Assembly: GCA_946122785.1 (NCBI GenBank)
Contig: CAMGYJ010000010.1
Location: forward strand, 11,321,467-11,385,466
From: Linum tenue
Lineage: Eukaryota > Streptophyta > Magnoliopsida > Malpighiales > Linaceae
Direction of reading: 5' to 3'
DNA length: 64,000 nucleotides
Within the stretch, counting starts at the first letter, position 1. Every line of letters begins with the position of its first letter. Below are positions 11,354-23,480 of this stretch, in pieces. Both the position numbers and the translations under genes were made by a program. The notes beneath the pieces are model-generated. The model made no database searches and had not been told where the DNA came from. It worked only from the letters and a program-made list of their open reading frames with translations.

Positions 11354-12568
11354 ATGGATCCTCATGGCTTCTCCAATCATTGGGGGTATCCACCACCGTC
11401 CGAGTGGTATTACCCCGAGACCCCCTGGAGCAATTAAGGAGGAGAAGACTATGGATCCGGGTTCCAGTACCAACCCCCTTTCTATGGAGAACAATCTGAC
11501 CCCTGGGCATATCAAGAACAACCTCATTACCAAGAAGACTTTCTTCCACAACCAGAAGGGCCATCAGAGCTGGAGTTACCCATGGCGGCCTTCACGGGCC
11601 ATCCTGCAGAGCCATGCTACACTCCACAGCCAGATCCAAACTATGAACTGAAGCTTCTCCTGGAGCAGTTTGTTCGGGACTCCGAGAGACGCAATCGCAG
11701 AATGGATCTTCACATCCAAGCCCTTTCCTCTTCCGATCCCTCATATCTCCATGATATGGAGGAGGCTGTTCAACGCTCAGCGAAGCAAACAGAGTGGGTG
11801 TTGCAAGTTTGCTCACAACTTGCTCAAGATCACCCGTCTGCTACCGTACTAGAAGAGGACGAGAAAGAAGAAGGCTACAAGGACATCGTGGAGCACACAG
11901 AAGTTGTCACGGAGAGCTCCCGAGATGATCATGAACAGGAATGTCCTGTCGTAGCCGACCACCCTTTCCCGCACCCCACACTGAGCTTTGAAGAGGTGGG
12001 CATGAGTGAGGAGATGCAAGAAGATCTCATGAGAGAAATTGCTTGGCAACTTGCTCTCCAATCCGTGCTAGAAGAAGAAGAGAGAGAAAGGGTGCAAAAA
12101 GAAGTTGTGGAGGATGACGAAAGTGAAGCAGAAGGAGTTCTTGGTCATTTCCCAGGGGTGATACCACATGAAGAAGGAAGGGAGGTTGAAGGAGCAATTG
12201 GCGTCCAGGCTGAGGACGAAGTTGAGGTGGAAGAGGCTTGCACCGGCCATGAGTTACATTTGATATCTCCACCAAACTTCGAAGAATTGCTTAGCAAGGA
12301 CCCATTTGCAGTGTCTCTTTGCCAGACCAAGGCCACTTCGACATCGGTCCCTCTTGGTGGACGCGATGGTGGTCAATCGATGCTGTCATATCTAGTTTGG
12401 GGCAATGAGACGAGAGAAGAGAACAAGAGGTCTCGAGGGTGGAGACTTCATCTGCATCAAGTGCACGAGCTTCCATCACCTGTCATACCACATGCTCGTG
12501 ACTTGAGACTCCACCTCATTGACGAGAACCTCAACTTCAAAGAGGTTCTGGGGTGGACCGAAACTTAG
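11354..12568 (+). pseudogene. Element 1 ORF of unknown function, one premature stop
   Basis: A 405-codon frame from ATG at 11354 to TAG at 12568 with a single in-frame TAA at codon 28 (11435-11437). The longest open part starts at 11582 (328 aa). Features: an aromatic/Pro-rich start (MDPHGFSNHWGY, YYPETPW); a central helical, charged region (LLLEQFVRDSERRNRRMDLH, MEEAVQRSAKQTEWVLQVC); long acidic Glu runs (EEEERERVQKEVVEDDE); and a C-terminus ending LNFKEVLGWTET. It has no CCHC knuckle, no gag core and no catalytic motif I recognise. A clear homologue sits in element 2 (40653-41872, minus), so protein coding has been under some constraint. I do not know its function; a structural or packaging role replacing gag is only a guess. 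Confidence 0.75.
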
Positions 12569-13938
12569 GAGCCATCGTCCGGCTCACGACGTGAAAGAAG
12601 CGCTTGTTGGGAGGCAACCCAACCAGTCGGTTTGCATTTCTTTATCTATTTCTCCTCGGTTGAGTCCGTTTTGTTATTTGATTTTAGAGTCAATAACTCA
12701 ACCTTTGTGAGATTTTGTGTGGTGTTTGTGTTCTGATTACTCTCTCTTCCTGGAATGCACCGCCTGCCCCGTCCACCATCATTCACCCTTGATCTGGTAA
12801 CTTCGTTCTACCCTCCTTATCGTTCCTCCATTGAGGCCAATGTCGTGCTTAAGTGTGGGGGGATGTTCGATTATGTATGCGGGTGAATGTTTGGCTGTTT
12901 GTGTGCTTGGAGCCTAGTCCACTGTCCAAATTTTTAAATTTGAGGGCTCCAAGTACGTGTTTCCTTGCAAATTGCCTGCTCAGTATGCTTTGAATTGACA
13001 GTCTCTATAGTAATGTGCAACCTAGGGAGGTAGTGTAGCACTATGGAGGATGTTGAAGTATAAGATTTTTCCTATCTAGCTCTCTGCTGTGTCAGTTGAT
13101 TTTGTGAATTAGTGGAGCTAAGACCGTTGAATTCATGTGGTAATGGTGACTCTATTTGGATTGTGTTATGGACTCGTGTATCGAACAGGGTGCTCATATG
13201 GAAAATGGGAAGCAGTTGGTCCTCCATGTCAAAATCATTAAATCTTAAACATGGGGTAAGCCCAACGTGCGTGGCACCGTTCATTGCACAAAATCGGGTT
13301 TTGGAAGAGATTTTAGTGATCCTTAGTGGGGTACTCCTACAAGGTGAAGCTAAGCTGTCTCTAGTACAAGTAAAACTTCCACCCGTTGAGCGGTTTGCCT
13401 ACTCGAGGATGTGTTTTTAAGGGCACGGATAGAGCTTCCGACCCCCCTTAATTTCATTGACCCTCCACACGAGTTGAGGAAAAGGAGTTAAAAGAAGTAC
13501 TCTGGCGAGCGCCAGATGTACAGAAATTGCTCTTGCTCGACTAATAAGGGTCGACCGTGCAAAAGACTGCAGTTGGAACTCCACCAAATGAAAGAAAAAA
13601 TGTAAATGAAAGTGAGAAAAAGGGGTTCCAACGGTGAAATGAAGTGAAAGAGCACCCCGGTACAACGAGTCCTTAGTTGTGAATGGTGTGAGTCCCTTTA
13701 TCCATGAACTGACTGTCTTACTTCTACTTTTTCTCATGATCCTGGCTTGAGTCTAGTACTCGCATTGAGAGAGATAGGGAACGTCTTAGAAGACCAGTTG
13801 ACCTCGTAAGCTGCTATATGATCTGGGAAATCCTCTACCGACGATCGGGGTTGTATGTTGCTATAGAGCTCTGGAGAGTTGCATTGGTTTGAGTTAGGTT
13901 TGCTTGGGGACAAGCAAACAGTTAAGTGTGGGGGGATT
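12569..13938 (+). other. Element 1 3' non-coding region with internal and terminal polypurine tracts
   Basis: After the ORF comes the junction motif GCGCTTGTTGGGAGGCAACC (12601-12620), also seen at the same place in elements 2 and 3. An internal tract CTTAAGTGTGGGGGGA lies at 12848-12863. The terminal tract GTTAAGTGTGGGGGGATT is at 13921-13938, directly before the 3' LTR. No ORF is supported. Confidence 0.7.
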
Positions 13939-15433
13939 TGATGACTCGGTATTTGCACATGTTTTCCCCTTTGTTTCTTGATTGTTTGAGCTTGAATTAC
14001 CGTGTCTTTGGCCTATTTTATGCTAGGTTGTGTTCCTTTGTCACATTTCAGGTCCTAGCACATAAAGTGAAGCATAGGCGCAAGTTTCAAGTCAATCAGA
14101 GATCAATTGGCGATTCGGGAGCAGAAACTCGGGCATGACCTGAAGAAGAATTGATTTCTACCTCACTTTATGGACATAGAATCATGCAAGCTTGTTATGA
14201 AACGAAAGAGGACGAGACTACGAGCGTCTGGGATCAAACGGCGACTGATTCGGAGTCCGGACGAGGGAGAAACGAAGCATTAAACAGAGGCTGAGCAAGC
14301 TGCACGGGCAGACCAGGGAGGCGCACGGCCGTGCAACATATAATTCTGGCCGTGCGCTCTCTGCCGAGGCCTTGCACGGGCAAAATCCAGCCTTGCACGG
14401 CCGTGCACCTGGCCGTGCAAGATGGCTGAGATCGATTAAGTGAAACGGTGCGTTTTGAGGGTGCACGGCCAGAATGGTGTTGTGCACGGCCGTGCACCTG
14501 GCCGTGCAACTCGGGGAAGCCTGTTTTTAAGCCTAATCCGAGCCAAAAGGGAGGAGAGCTGGGTTTTGGATCCCAAACACACAAGGGACGAACCCTAGAG
14601 AGAGAGAGCGACTTGGGAACATTCTTGGAGCTATTTTGGAGGATTTCTTCGCCATTGGAGCTCGGGAATCAAGCCCGGACTTGAAGACTGATCATCTGAA
14701 GATTCTTACTGCAGTCTCTCTCTTCTCTATGGAGTAACTTCCCTTCACTTAGGTTTTGAGGAACCCTAGCTATGTTTGTTTGATTGGATGATTGTATGAG
14801 TACTCTGACTTGATAATCTTGAGTTCATATTCAATCTATGCATGTTTTCACGATTCAATTCTGCTTTAGTCGAGATTATTGATTCTGCTTTGATCCTATG
14901 AGAGCGAATACCTGATTAGGTCAATAGAGCACCATAGATTGATAGTAGTGGATCGATTGCTTTAGTCGAGGGTTGATTCACTGCTTTGTATCGATTGAGA
15001 ACCTCATTCGATAGAGGGAGTCTAGTTCAGAACGCCTTGATCGATTGTTCTAGAGAAGGATACGTCCCTCTAGGCAATTGACTCAAGAGGGCCTTGTTCC
15101 TTTAGTCGAGACTCAAGGTCTAGTCAAGGATTCTCCGCATTGTGAATGAAAGTGAAACAAGTTAGAGATCATCGATCGTTAATCTGGCTAGTGGCTAGGG
15201 GGAATCATACCTAAGTGAGTTCCCAACCTGTAATTAGATTAACTTTAACTGTAGTTTGCTAGAGTAGTTTTAGTTCTTTCAACTTAATCTGTTTTGCTAG
15301 ATAACGAACTGAAGCTGAGTAATAGTAACTCTAGAGACCCGTGGATTCGATATTTATTACTTGAGCCACTATACTGCAGTCCCTTTCATTGGTTACACTT
15401 GGCCATTGTTAGGAGTTGTGTTTTAGCGAGTCA
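13939..15433 (+). repeat. 3' LTR of element 1
   Basis: 1495 bp, near-identical to 9723-11217. Palindromes are at 14323-14334, 14394-14407 and 14483-14496. Confidence 0.95.
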
Positions 15434-15759
15434 GCAGTCCTACACGATCGATCTTCATTCGAGAATGGTGTGATGCCTCAAGGGAGAAATCCTTAGGGTC
15501 CTTGTGGCCCATTAGTTCGGGTAAATGCTTCGACACAAGGTGAGATCTAACGGAATAAGAAATCAGCAACTCATATATTGCTAGATATCGAGGGATACGT
15601 GAGTAAGAGGCCTAGGGAGAGCTTGCCTATGCAACACCTTCCTTCTCTCCTCTCTCGTCCATCCAATTACCTTTAGATTTACTTTCCTACACTCAGTTTT
15701 ATTTTTACTTTTGTTTTAAAAAAATTATAGGTGTCAAAACAGAATCCAACCCTACTAAC

Positions 15760-16870
15760 TCGATCGCAACCCGAATTGACTAAAAGTCAATGACCCGCAA
15801 CCTGCCCGACCCGCAACCCGATTGACCCGTGACCAGATTAACGCGTAACTCGAATAACCCGCAACCCGATTGACCCACAATCCAATTAAACCCGTAATCC
15901 GATTGAATCGAACCCGATTGGCCCAAACCCGACTAACCCTCCCGATTGACCCGAATAATTACTATATTATATAAATTTTCAAAAAGAAAGTTTGTTTGTT
16001 GTAAGACTAAGAAACTGTTTTTTCATTTTATAAAGGAAAGTTCAAAAAATAATATTGAGTTGAAATTATTTGTTTTTAATAAAAGAAAGAAGAGAAAGAA
16101 ATAAGAGTGAGTTTTGATGCTTTGGTTCATAAGAGAAGAAAGAAGTGGGAAATTTTGGTGTTTTCAACTTTTTGGGGGAAAAAAGAAGAAATTTGGTGCT
16201 TAAATTGTTGTGAAAAGAATGAAGGGGGAGTTTTGGTGTTTTGGTTTATAGGCAGAGATATAAGTGGGAAATATTGGTGTTTTCAATTTTTTGAAGAAAA
16301 AAGAAGAGAAAAATTTGGTGCTTCAAGTTTTGGGAAAAATAAGATGAGGGAATTTGGGTGCTTTGATTTATATGAAGAGAAAGAAATGAGAAATTTTGAT
16401 GTTTTCAAATTTTTGAGAAAAAAAAGAAGAGAGAAATTTGGTGCTTCAAGTTTTGGTGAATTTGATTTATAAGAAAAAAAAGGGTGGGAAATTTTGATGT
16501 TTTTGATTTATGGAAAAAAAAATTAGAGAATTTTTTTGTATTTTCATTTTTTTAAAGAGAGAGAAAACTTATCACAATGTTTACATATGATGGTTAAAAA
16601 TCATTAAAAATATTTTAAATTAGTGTAATAAAATGTGTAAGTTGGTAGCGAGTAAGGAGTAAGTAACTTGATGCGTTGTCCCGAACAACCCTCAACCCGA
16701 TCCGCCCGCAATCTGCCCGTTCCGAAATCTGATGAACTCGCAACCCGATTGAACCCGAACCCGATGAACCCACAACCCGACTAACCCACAACCCGATTGA
16801 ACCCAAACTCGATATAACTCGAACCGATAAACCTGCAACCCAACGAACCCAAAGTCAATGATGATGTGCA
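15760..16870. repeat. CCCGATTGACCC-rich repeat flanking a degenerate tandem array
   Basis: 15760-15960 and 16680-16860 are built from variants of AACCCGATTGACCCG. Between them, 16100-16470 is a degenerate tandem array of roughly 120 bp units (GTGTTTTCAA...AAATTTGGTGCTT), which alone explains the low-complexity 121-aa ORF there. I see no transposon termini; it may be the inside of an old non-autonomous element. Confidence 0.5.
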
Positions 16871-16956
16871 TCATTAGCGAATTCACATCGGTCACCCACT
16901 AGGATTGGAAATAAGGAGGAAAGAGCTCCAGAGTATGAAAGGGAGTGCTAGCTTAC

Positions 16957-17177
16957 TTTTTTTGATAACCCAGGAACATCAGCAACCCACATGCCACATG
17001 AGTGACAGCGGAGCCTACTAAACCTGGGGGTACCTGCATACTAACCATCAAGGACTTTGTCCCGGCGCAGTGCCCGGCGTTGTGCTACCATTATCGGGGA
17101 GACTTCGTCTCCTATACCAAGGGTGCCTCCGGGAACACCAAAAAGGTGGTACTGGGATTCGAACCTGGGACCTTGTC
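16957..17177 (-). mobile_element. SINE, 5'-truncated, with 16-bp target-site duplication
   Basis: A 221-bp insert flanked by perfect direct repeats GGGAGTGCTAGCTTAC (16941-16956 and 17178-17193). On the minus strand it begins with GGTTCGAATCC (17165-17155), a Pol III B box, and ends in an A-run. The B box lies only 12 nt from the 5' end, so the A box is missing and this copy is 5'-truncated. The long TSD and A-tail are what LINE-driven target-primed insertion produces. The 70-aa plus-strand ORF here is a shadow. Confidence 0.82.
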
Positions 17178-17287
17178 GGGAGTGCTAGCTTACACTTGGG
17201 CTGAAAGCGGTTAGTTTTGGATGATGTTTTTCTAATTTCGGGGGGATGGGAGTAGAAGAAAGATGGGGAAATAGAAATAGTGGCGTG

Positions 17288-17573
17288 TATTATGTAAATA
17301 TTGATATATGGATGACCATTGCTATTACCACATTAGATGCTCACTTGGGAGTTACATGTAACCCATATTCCTACATTTGATAGCTCCTTTATATTTCTTT
17401 ATCTCTCATTATTATAAGGATGTAGTGGTTACAAAAGTGTGCCTATAAATAGAGCACATCACTTGTATCAAAAGTGAGAATGAATAAAAAGAACTCTTCC
17501 CCTCTCTTCTCTTGTGTCTTTCCTTCTCTAATCTTCTCTTGTAGTTGTTTATATTTTCATTAGTTTCATAACA
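17288..17573 (+). repeat. 5' LTR of the copia element
   Basis: 286 bp, non-canonical TA...CA ends, TATA box at about 17452-17459. Confidence 0.9.
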
Positions 17574-19746
17574 CGTTATCAGCACGAAGCTCTGCCAAAA
17601 TTATCATTTCTCAAGCCTCAAAGACTCTCGACATAATCTAAGATATTGGAGTAAGATCACAATATGATCAAGGTATGTAAATCTTAGATCCTTTCTTATC
17701 GTATTGTCTTATTTGTGTTGAGATTATCTCATTCTAATATATCAAGATGGGTGCTACTTCTCATATCCATTGATATTTTATCACGTCGATCTATATGGAT
17801 TAACAAGAAAAGTAATATAAGTGATGAGTTAATTTCTCAGCTCTCTGAGTTATCCTATTCTTATCCATCATACATTGATATGTGAAAAATGCAAGTTCCA
17901 AGAGCCCATATATTTCCCAGAAGTGGAAATTGAAGAATCCAAGGGCAAAGAAAGAAGTGGACATGGTAACCAGAATATTGGTTTTGTATGTTACCATTGT
18001 AATGGAAAAGTGCATTTGTCTCGTACCCGTTGTACGCAAAAGACTTTATTCTACCAAGAATCAAAGGGAAGAGCAAATTCAAATATGCTGATGCAATATC
18101 AATATTATGGAACATATTTTTTGTATTATAAGTTGGTATATTCTCCATTAAAGATGAAAATGATATTGCACTTGAGACATTTTCATTCCTAGAAGTGAAT
18201 GAAATAATCTATTCCCCAAAGTGAATGAAACTATAAACATAATTATATATATGATAAATGTATTTTATGGATATTTTCACCAGAAGTGAGAAAAGAGGAG
18301 AAAAAGGAGAATTATAAATAAGGATGACACCATAATTGCATTATCAAAGTCATGATAACATAATGTACCTGTTGTACATTATAATGTATAATGAAACGCA
18401 TATATAAATTTAAAATCACCTAGTTAGTGATAGTATTGTTCCAAATAAATTTTATTTAATTTTCACAATTGTAGTATTATGATTCTTATTTATTTTATGT
18501 TTTATTGTGACGTTATTTTTCATGCATAATTTAATTTGATAACCTTTATCTAGAACAATTAACTTGATAAATTCATCATTTTTGTCTTAAGTTTGAAATA
18601 TTCTCATTTATTACTTTTATTATGTTTCTATAAAGTATGAGTATTAGAAAAATTCCATATAAACTATATGGTAGAGTACTTAAATAAGAAAAAGCTTCCG
18701 AAGAGCTTATGTTTGGTTACTTGAAGTAACTAAATTATGTACTCGTGATAACAATTTGTGATGATATTCACTATGAATTTGTGTTTACTAAGAATGCATC
18801 AAATCATAAGTCCCTGGAAGGGTGGAATATGGTACAAAATATGATAAAGTTTTAAAGGGAGCTAATTTTGTGGCCTGAAAGAACCGAACTACCTAGTGAT
18901 GATGCATTCCCAATTAAAAGGATATTCGTAAAATTAATATCTTATCAAGAAAATAGTGAAACTAATATTTGCATCACAAATATGTACTACATGTATATTA
19001 GTACAATCGGTACACATAAAAGTGTAAACCAGAAGTTTACAAGATTTGATAACTTGATAATTGGTTGGACCGGTTAGACCATCCCGGATCTTGATGTGAA
19101 AAAAAGTTCTTTGAGAATTCATGAGAACATCATATGAGAAGTCAAAGAACTCTTCAAATAAAAGAGTTATTATGTCATGTTTGTTCTCAAGGAGAATAGA
19201 ACAATTGATCATCGCTTGTATAAGAGTTGACAAATCTCTTGAGATTTTATGGACGTGTATGCAGAACAATACATCAGTCATGTGGATCATTTGTGAATTT
19301 TATGGGTTGCTGCATCAAATGTATTTTATCTAATCACAACCCGATGTTTGCGAGATTGATTGTCTCACTATGGATACATTTTGATGGTTATCCAATCAAA
19401 CATCACTTTGCTTAAGAGAACAAACTGAGCCTTCTGGTCTCTTGTCGAGGACATGCTAGCTGACAAGTGATAGTATTGGTTCACATCTAACCAACAAGTT
19501 ATCATAAGTTCCCCCCTTTTACAAATGGTTTTGGTCAGAAACCTAACTTTTCTCATATGAGAATATAAGGGTGTGCCGCATACATCCTAATTGCTCCACC
19601 ACAGTACCTTAAGTTGATTCTCGTTGGAAATTGAGAATTTGTGTTGGGTATGAATCCCGAATGGGAAATTTGTTTGCGAAATTATTATTTTGATGGATTA
19701 CTTTTCCATCATTAAGGGGGAGAGGAAAAAAAACTAGGCAAAGAGA

Positions 19747-20790
19747 TGAGTTGGAATGAGTTACCATTGTCTAGTTTTGATCCTCAAATTAAGAAACATG
19801 AACCTGAAGTTCATAAGATGAATTATCATTACCAACTATCAAATGCCTTTACTGGCCATACGAAGTGACCAAGTCACATATACTAGCTGTGAATGCTCCA
19901 ACTAAATTTGATATCCTTGTTGGATACTCTAATATAAAAAAATGTGTATGAAAGAGCGCATGAAGCGTGATAGACCAATCGGTTCCAATGATAAACATCC
20001 TCGAGAAAGAAAAGGAGTTGTAATTAGAATGGTCAACTCGAGGACATGAAAACTCAAGAAGAGTAACCAAGAATAAAATATAATTTAGTTCCAGAAGAAC
20101 ACATGTCTCTGAAAGTTGTGTAAGCGAAGAGATCTCAAAACCATATTAGACTACAATACTGGAACCGTAATGAAATCATTGTCGATGAAATTTGTTTGTT
20201 GTACTTCAGTACTGAATATGATATGTACAAGTGAGGATCAAGAGTAAAACTCTATTGATGCATGCAAATGAGTTGGAATGAGTTACCATTGTCTAGTTTT
20301 GATCCTCAAATTAAGAAACATGAACCTGAAGTTCATAAGATGAATTATCATTACCAACTATCAAATGCCTTTACTGGCCATACGAAGTGACCAAGTCACA
20401 TATACTAGCTGTGAATGCTCCAACTAAATTTGATATCCTTGTTGGATACTCTAATATAAAAAAATGTGTATGAAAGAGCGCATGAAGCGTGATAGACCAA
20501 TCGGTTCCAATGATAAACATCCTCGAGAAAGAAAAGGAGTTGTAATTAGAATGGTCAACTCGAGGACATGAAAACTCAAGAAGAGTAACCAAGAATAAAA
20601 TATAATTTAGTTCCAGAAGAACACATGTCTCTGAAAGTTGTGTAAGCGAAGAGATCTCAAAACCATATTAGACTACAATACTGGAACCGTAATGAAATCA
20701 TTGTCGATGAAATTTGTTTGTTGTACTTCAGTACTGAATATGATATGTACAAGTGAGGATCAAGAGTAAAACTCTATTGATGCATGCAAA
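19747..20790 (+). repeat. 522-bp tandem duplication inside the copia element
   Basis: 19747-20268 is repeated head-to-tail as 20269-20790 with no difference that I can see. Identical short ORFs sit 522 nt apart. Confidence 0.93.
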
Positions 20791-22462
20791 TGATGATGTT
20801 ATTGGCCAATATAGAAAGAAATCATGAAACTTGCTTAAGGAGCATAAAGTTTAAGGACCAGAAGTCCTTGCACCTAAAAAAGGGCAAAACTAGCGGGATA
20901 CAAACAAATTTTTGTGCTATTGGAAAGTATGAAATTGTGAGAGATATCACATAATGTTTTGCAATGGGTTTCTCGAAGAGACCTATCATTGTTTAAGAGG
21001 AGTTATACTCCCCTGTGGTGGATGCAACTACGTTTTCAAATCAATGTTTGAAAATTGGTGTGATAGCCTATTTGTTTGAATTCCCTGAAGATGTTATATA
21101 TATATTTGAAACTCCCAGAAGGATTAATTTACCTGAAGTAAACACGTAAATTTCTCGAGAACATATAATGAATATCCCCAGTATGGGTTGAGAAAATATA
21201 TACGAATGTGAAATACTCGTCTAAGTGAACACCTACAACAGTAGGGTGAATGGACCTTAAAAGGTTAAATCCGGATAGAGTCATTAGAGCATTTGTATTG
21301 TGCATATATAGTTGTGTTGTCTGTATGTGCTTCAAGGATTTTAAATTCTTGATTTATGAGTTGTGATTTACTTTAAAGTATGAGTTGTGTTTTATGGTTG
21401 TGCTTTGTCTAGTTCATATGTTTCTATGATGTGAGTTTTGTTAATATCTTTCGTGTGAAAGAATTGCTTGCTTCAATTTGTTTTAGTCAAGTTTTTTTGT
21501 GACGATCTCATATTATGTTGATAATATGTCTATTATTGGAGCTCCTGAAGAGCTTCCTAAAGCAGTTGATTGCTTAGAGACATAAGTTAAATTGAAGGAT
21601 TTAAGATCCTTTTTATGGGCAAGGAAGGTAATGTTGAAAAAGTGGAAAAGTAATTTTGCGTGAACAAATTATGTTCATCAAATAACATTAGGATCCTAAG
21701 ATCACTAGAAGTGACCAAAGATCCATTTAGGCATCGAGAAAGAAGTGAAACATTAGGTCCTGAAGTACTTTATGTTGATGTACTAGGTCCTGAAGTACCA
21801 TATATTGATGCATCAGAGCACCAATGCATCTTGCTAGCCAAGCACCATGTAAACTATCATTTTGGTGTTGATAATATTAGTAAAATACAATGTTTTCCTC
21901 AATGGAACGTTGGAAATACTTTGTTACCTTCAGGAACAATATATGCAATTGTTCTATTATGGTACTGTCAAAGAGAGATTTGGTGAACTATATATCCAAA
22001 TCCTATATATTATTTGATCCTCATATTGGTTGATCAGAGATGAGCTATCTCTTACATATGGTGATGTGATTGTTTCATAGATATCCAAAACAAACTATAG
22101 TAGGCAAGTCCTGAATGTATTTCGTTACACTTTGTGATTCACCATATCTAAAGGACTTGTAGTTGTAAAGGAAATGATCCTGACGATCATGGATAAAGAA
22201 AATCTAAAGATCATGCATAAGATTGACAATCTAGAAGATTGTTCACTAACTAACTCCCGGCAACAATCTTTCTAAAAGTTGTTTGTGAAATTTGAGTTCA
22301 ACGACTCAAAGATTTTAAATGATGTGGTCATGAGGGGGAGCATATACGCACTGCACTCTTTTTCCCTTCACCATGGGTTTTCCCACTGGGTTTTCCTGGT
22401 AAGGTTTTTAACGAGGCAGTATGAGATAGCGTAATGCAATCTAGTGGTCATCCAAGGGGGAG

Positions 22463-22748
22463 TATTATGTAAATATTGATATATGGATGACCATTGCTAT
22501 TACCACATTAGATGCTCACTTGGGAGTTACATGTAACCCATATTCCTACATTTGATAGCTCCTTTATATTTCTTTATCTCTCATTATTATAAGGATGTAG
22601 TGGTTACAAAAGTGTGCCTATAAATAGAGCACATCACTTGTATCAAAAGTGAGAATGAATAAAAAGAACTCTTCCCCTCTCTTCTCTTGTGTCTTTCCTT
22701 CTCTAATCTTCTCTTGTAGTTGTTTATATTTTCATTAGTTTCATAACA
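22463..22748 (+). repeat. 3' LTR of the copia element
   Basis: 286 bp, matches the 5' LTR throughout. Confidence 0.9.
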
Positions 22749-22753
22749 GCGTG

Positions 22754-23400
22754 GATTTTTTTCCCCTTCTTCTTACGTGGCCCAAAGTCAATGATGATGT
22801 GGCCCAGTTCATGTTAGTTAAATGGATGGAAAATTGGATAGATGCCCAATTTATTGAGTTTTATGGTATACGATGTCTAATTTTCACTTTAACGGTACTC
22901 TCCCTCTAATTATCAAAGTTTAATCCTTTCAAGGAAAAAAAAAATTATCAAAGTTTAATGGTATTTAAAATATTTTACCCTACAAATTAATTGCTATTAA
23001 AAACTCGTAGAATACTACCCTACACAAAATTTAGAACTTATATATTACTTTGCAAGAATACAACATCTCGATCCGCATCAACCTTTCCTCTTGCCAATCA
23101 TTCTGCAGCCTGCACAAATGGAATCCTGCCCCAACCTACGTGGACGAATCCGCCACCATTTAAGTATAGATATGTTTTTTTTTTTTTGGGCACTCATGTA
23201 TAGACCTATTAGTCGGCTTAAACAACAACAGCCAAAAGAAAGAAGAAAAAAAAAAAAAAACAAGGAACTTTGGTGGACAAGTGGAGCCTCTGCTATAAAT
23301 GGCGGGGGCACAAAACGGTGGTCCACATTGTAGTTTGACAATTGACCGGGCGGGCGGCTGGTTTTGCCTATTGGTAACCTGTTGAGGCAGGGCCGGCAGG
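22754..23400 (+). other. Upstream region of the diterpene synthase gene
   Basis: AT-rich, with A-runs and T-runs, no ORF of interest. It presumably holds promoter elements upstream of the TATA box at 23406. Confidence 0.4.
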
Positions 23401-23405
23401 TTGCT

Positions 23406-23414
23406 TATATATAA
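23406..23414 (+). promoter_or_regulatory. TATA box of the diterpene synthase gene
   Basis: TATATATAA lies 75 nt upstream of the start codon at 23481, giving an expected transcription start near 23438 and a short leader of about 45 nt. Confidence 0.6.
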
Positions 23415-23480
23415 GCCGCAACCTTTCTCTCTAGTAGTAGTCTTCACCAAGGAAGGAAGGAAGACAGGATCGTTAGAAAA

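Larger units (their letters stand above)
9723..15433 (+). mobile_element. Element 1: complete non-autonomous gypsy-type LTR retrotransposon
   Basis: 5.7-kb element with two 1495-bp LTRs starting TGATGACTCGG and ending AGCGAGTCA. It is flanked by the 5-bp TSD GCAGT (9718-9722 and 15434-15438). A primer-binding site complementary to the 3' end of tRNA-Asp follows the 5' LTR, and a G-rich polypurine tract precedes the 3' LTR. The 2.7-kb interior has no gag, protease, reverse transcriptase, RNase H or integrase, only one ORF of unknown function. By eye the LTRs differ at only about four positions, so the insertion is recent. It must have used proteins from another element. Confidence 0.95.
17288..22748 (+). 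mobile_element. Ty1/copia element with indistinguishable LTRs and a defective interior
   Basis: 5.46-kb element with two 286-bp LTRs (17288-17573 and 22463-22748) that I cannot tell apart by eye. The TSD is GCGTG (17283-17287 and 22749-22753). The LTRs start TATTATG rather than TG and end ATAACA. Each contains a TATA box (CCTATAAATAGAG). After the 5' LTR comes CGTTATCAGCACGA; before the 3' LTR comes a polypurine AAGGGGGAG. The interior has copia character (for example CEKCKFQEP near 17880 and the GGTTTTCCCACTGGG end region near 22370), but no frame stays open beyond about 110 codons. It cannot encode its own proteins. Confidence 0.9.
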
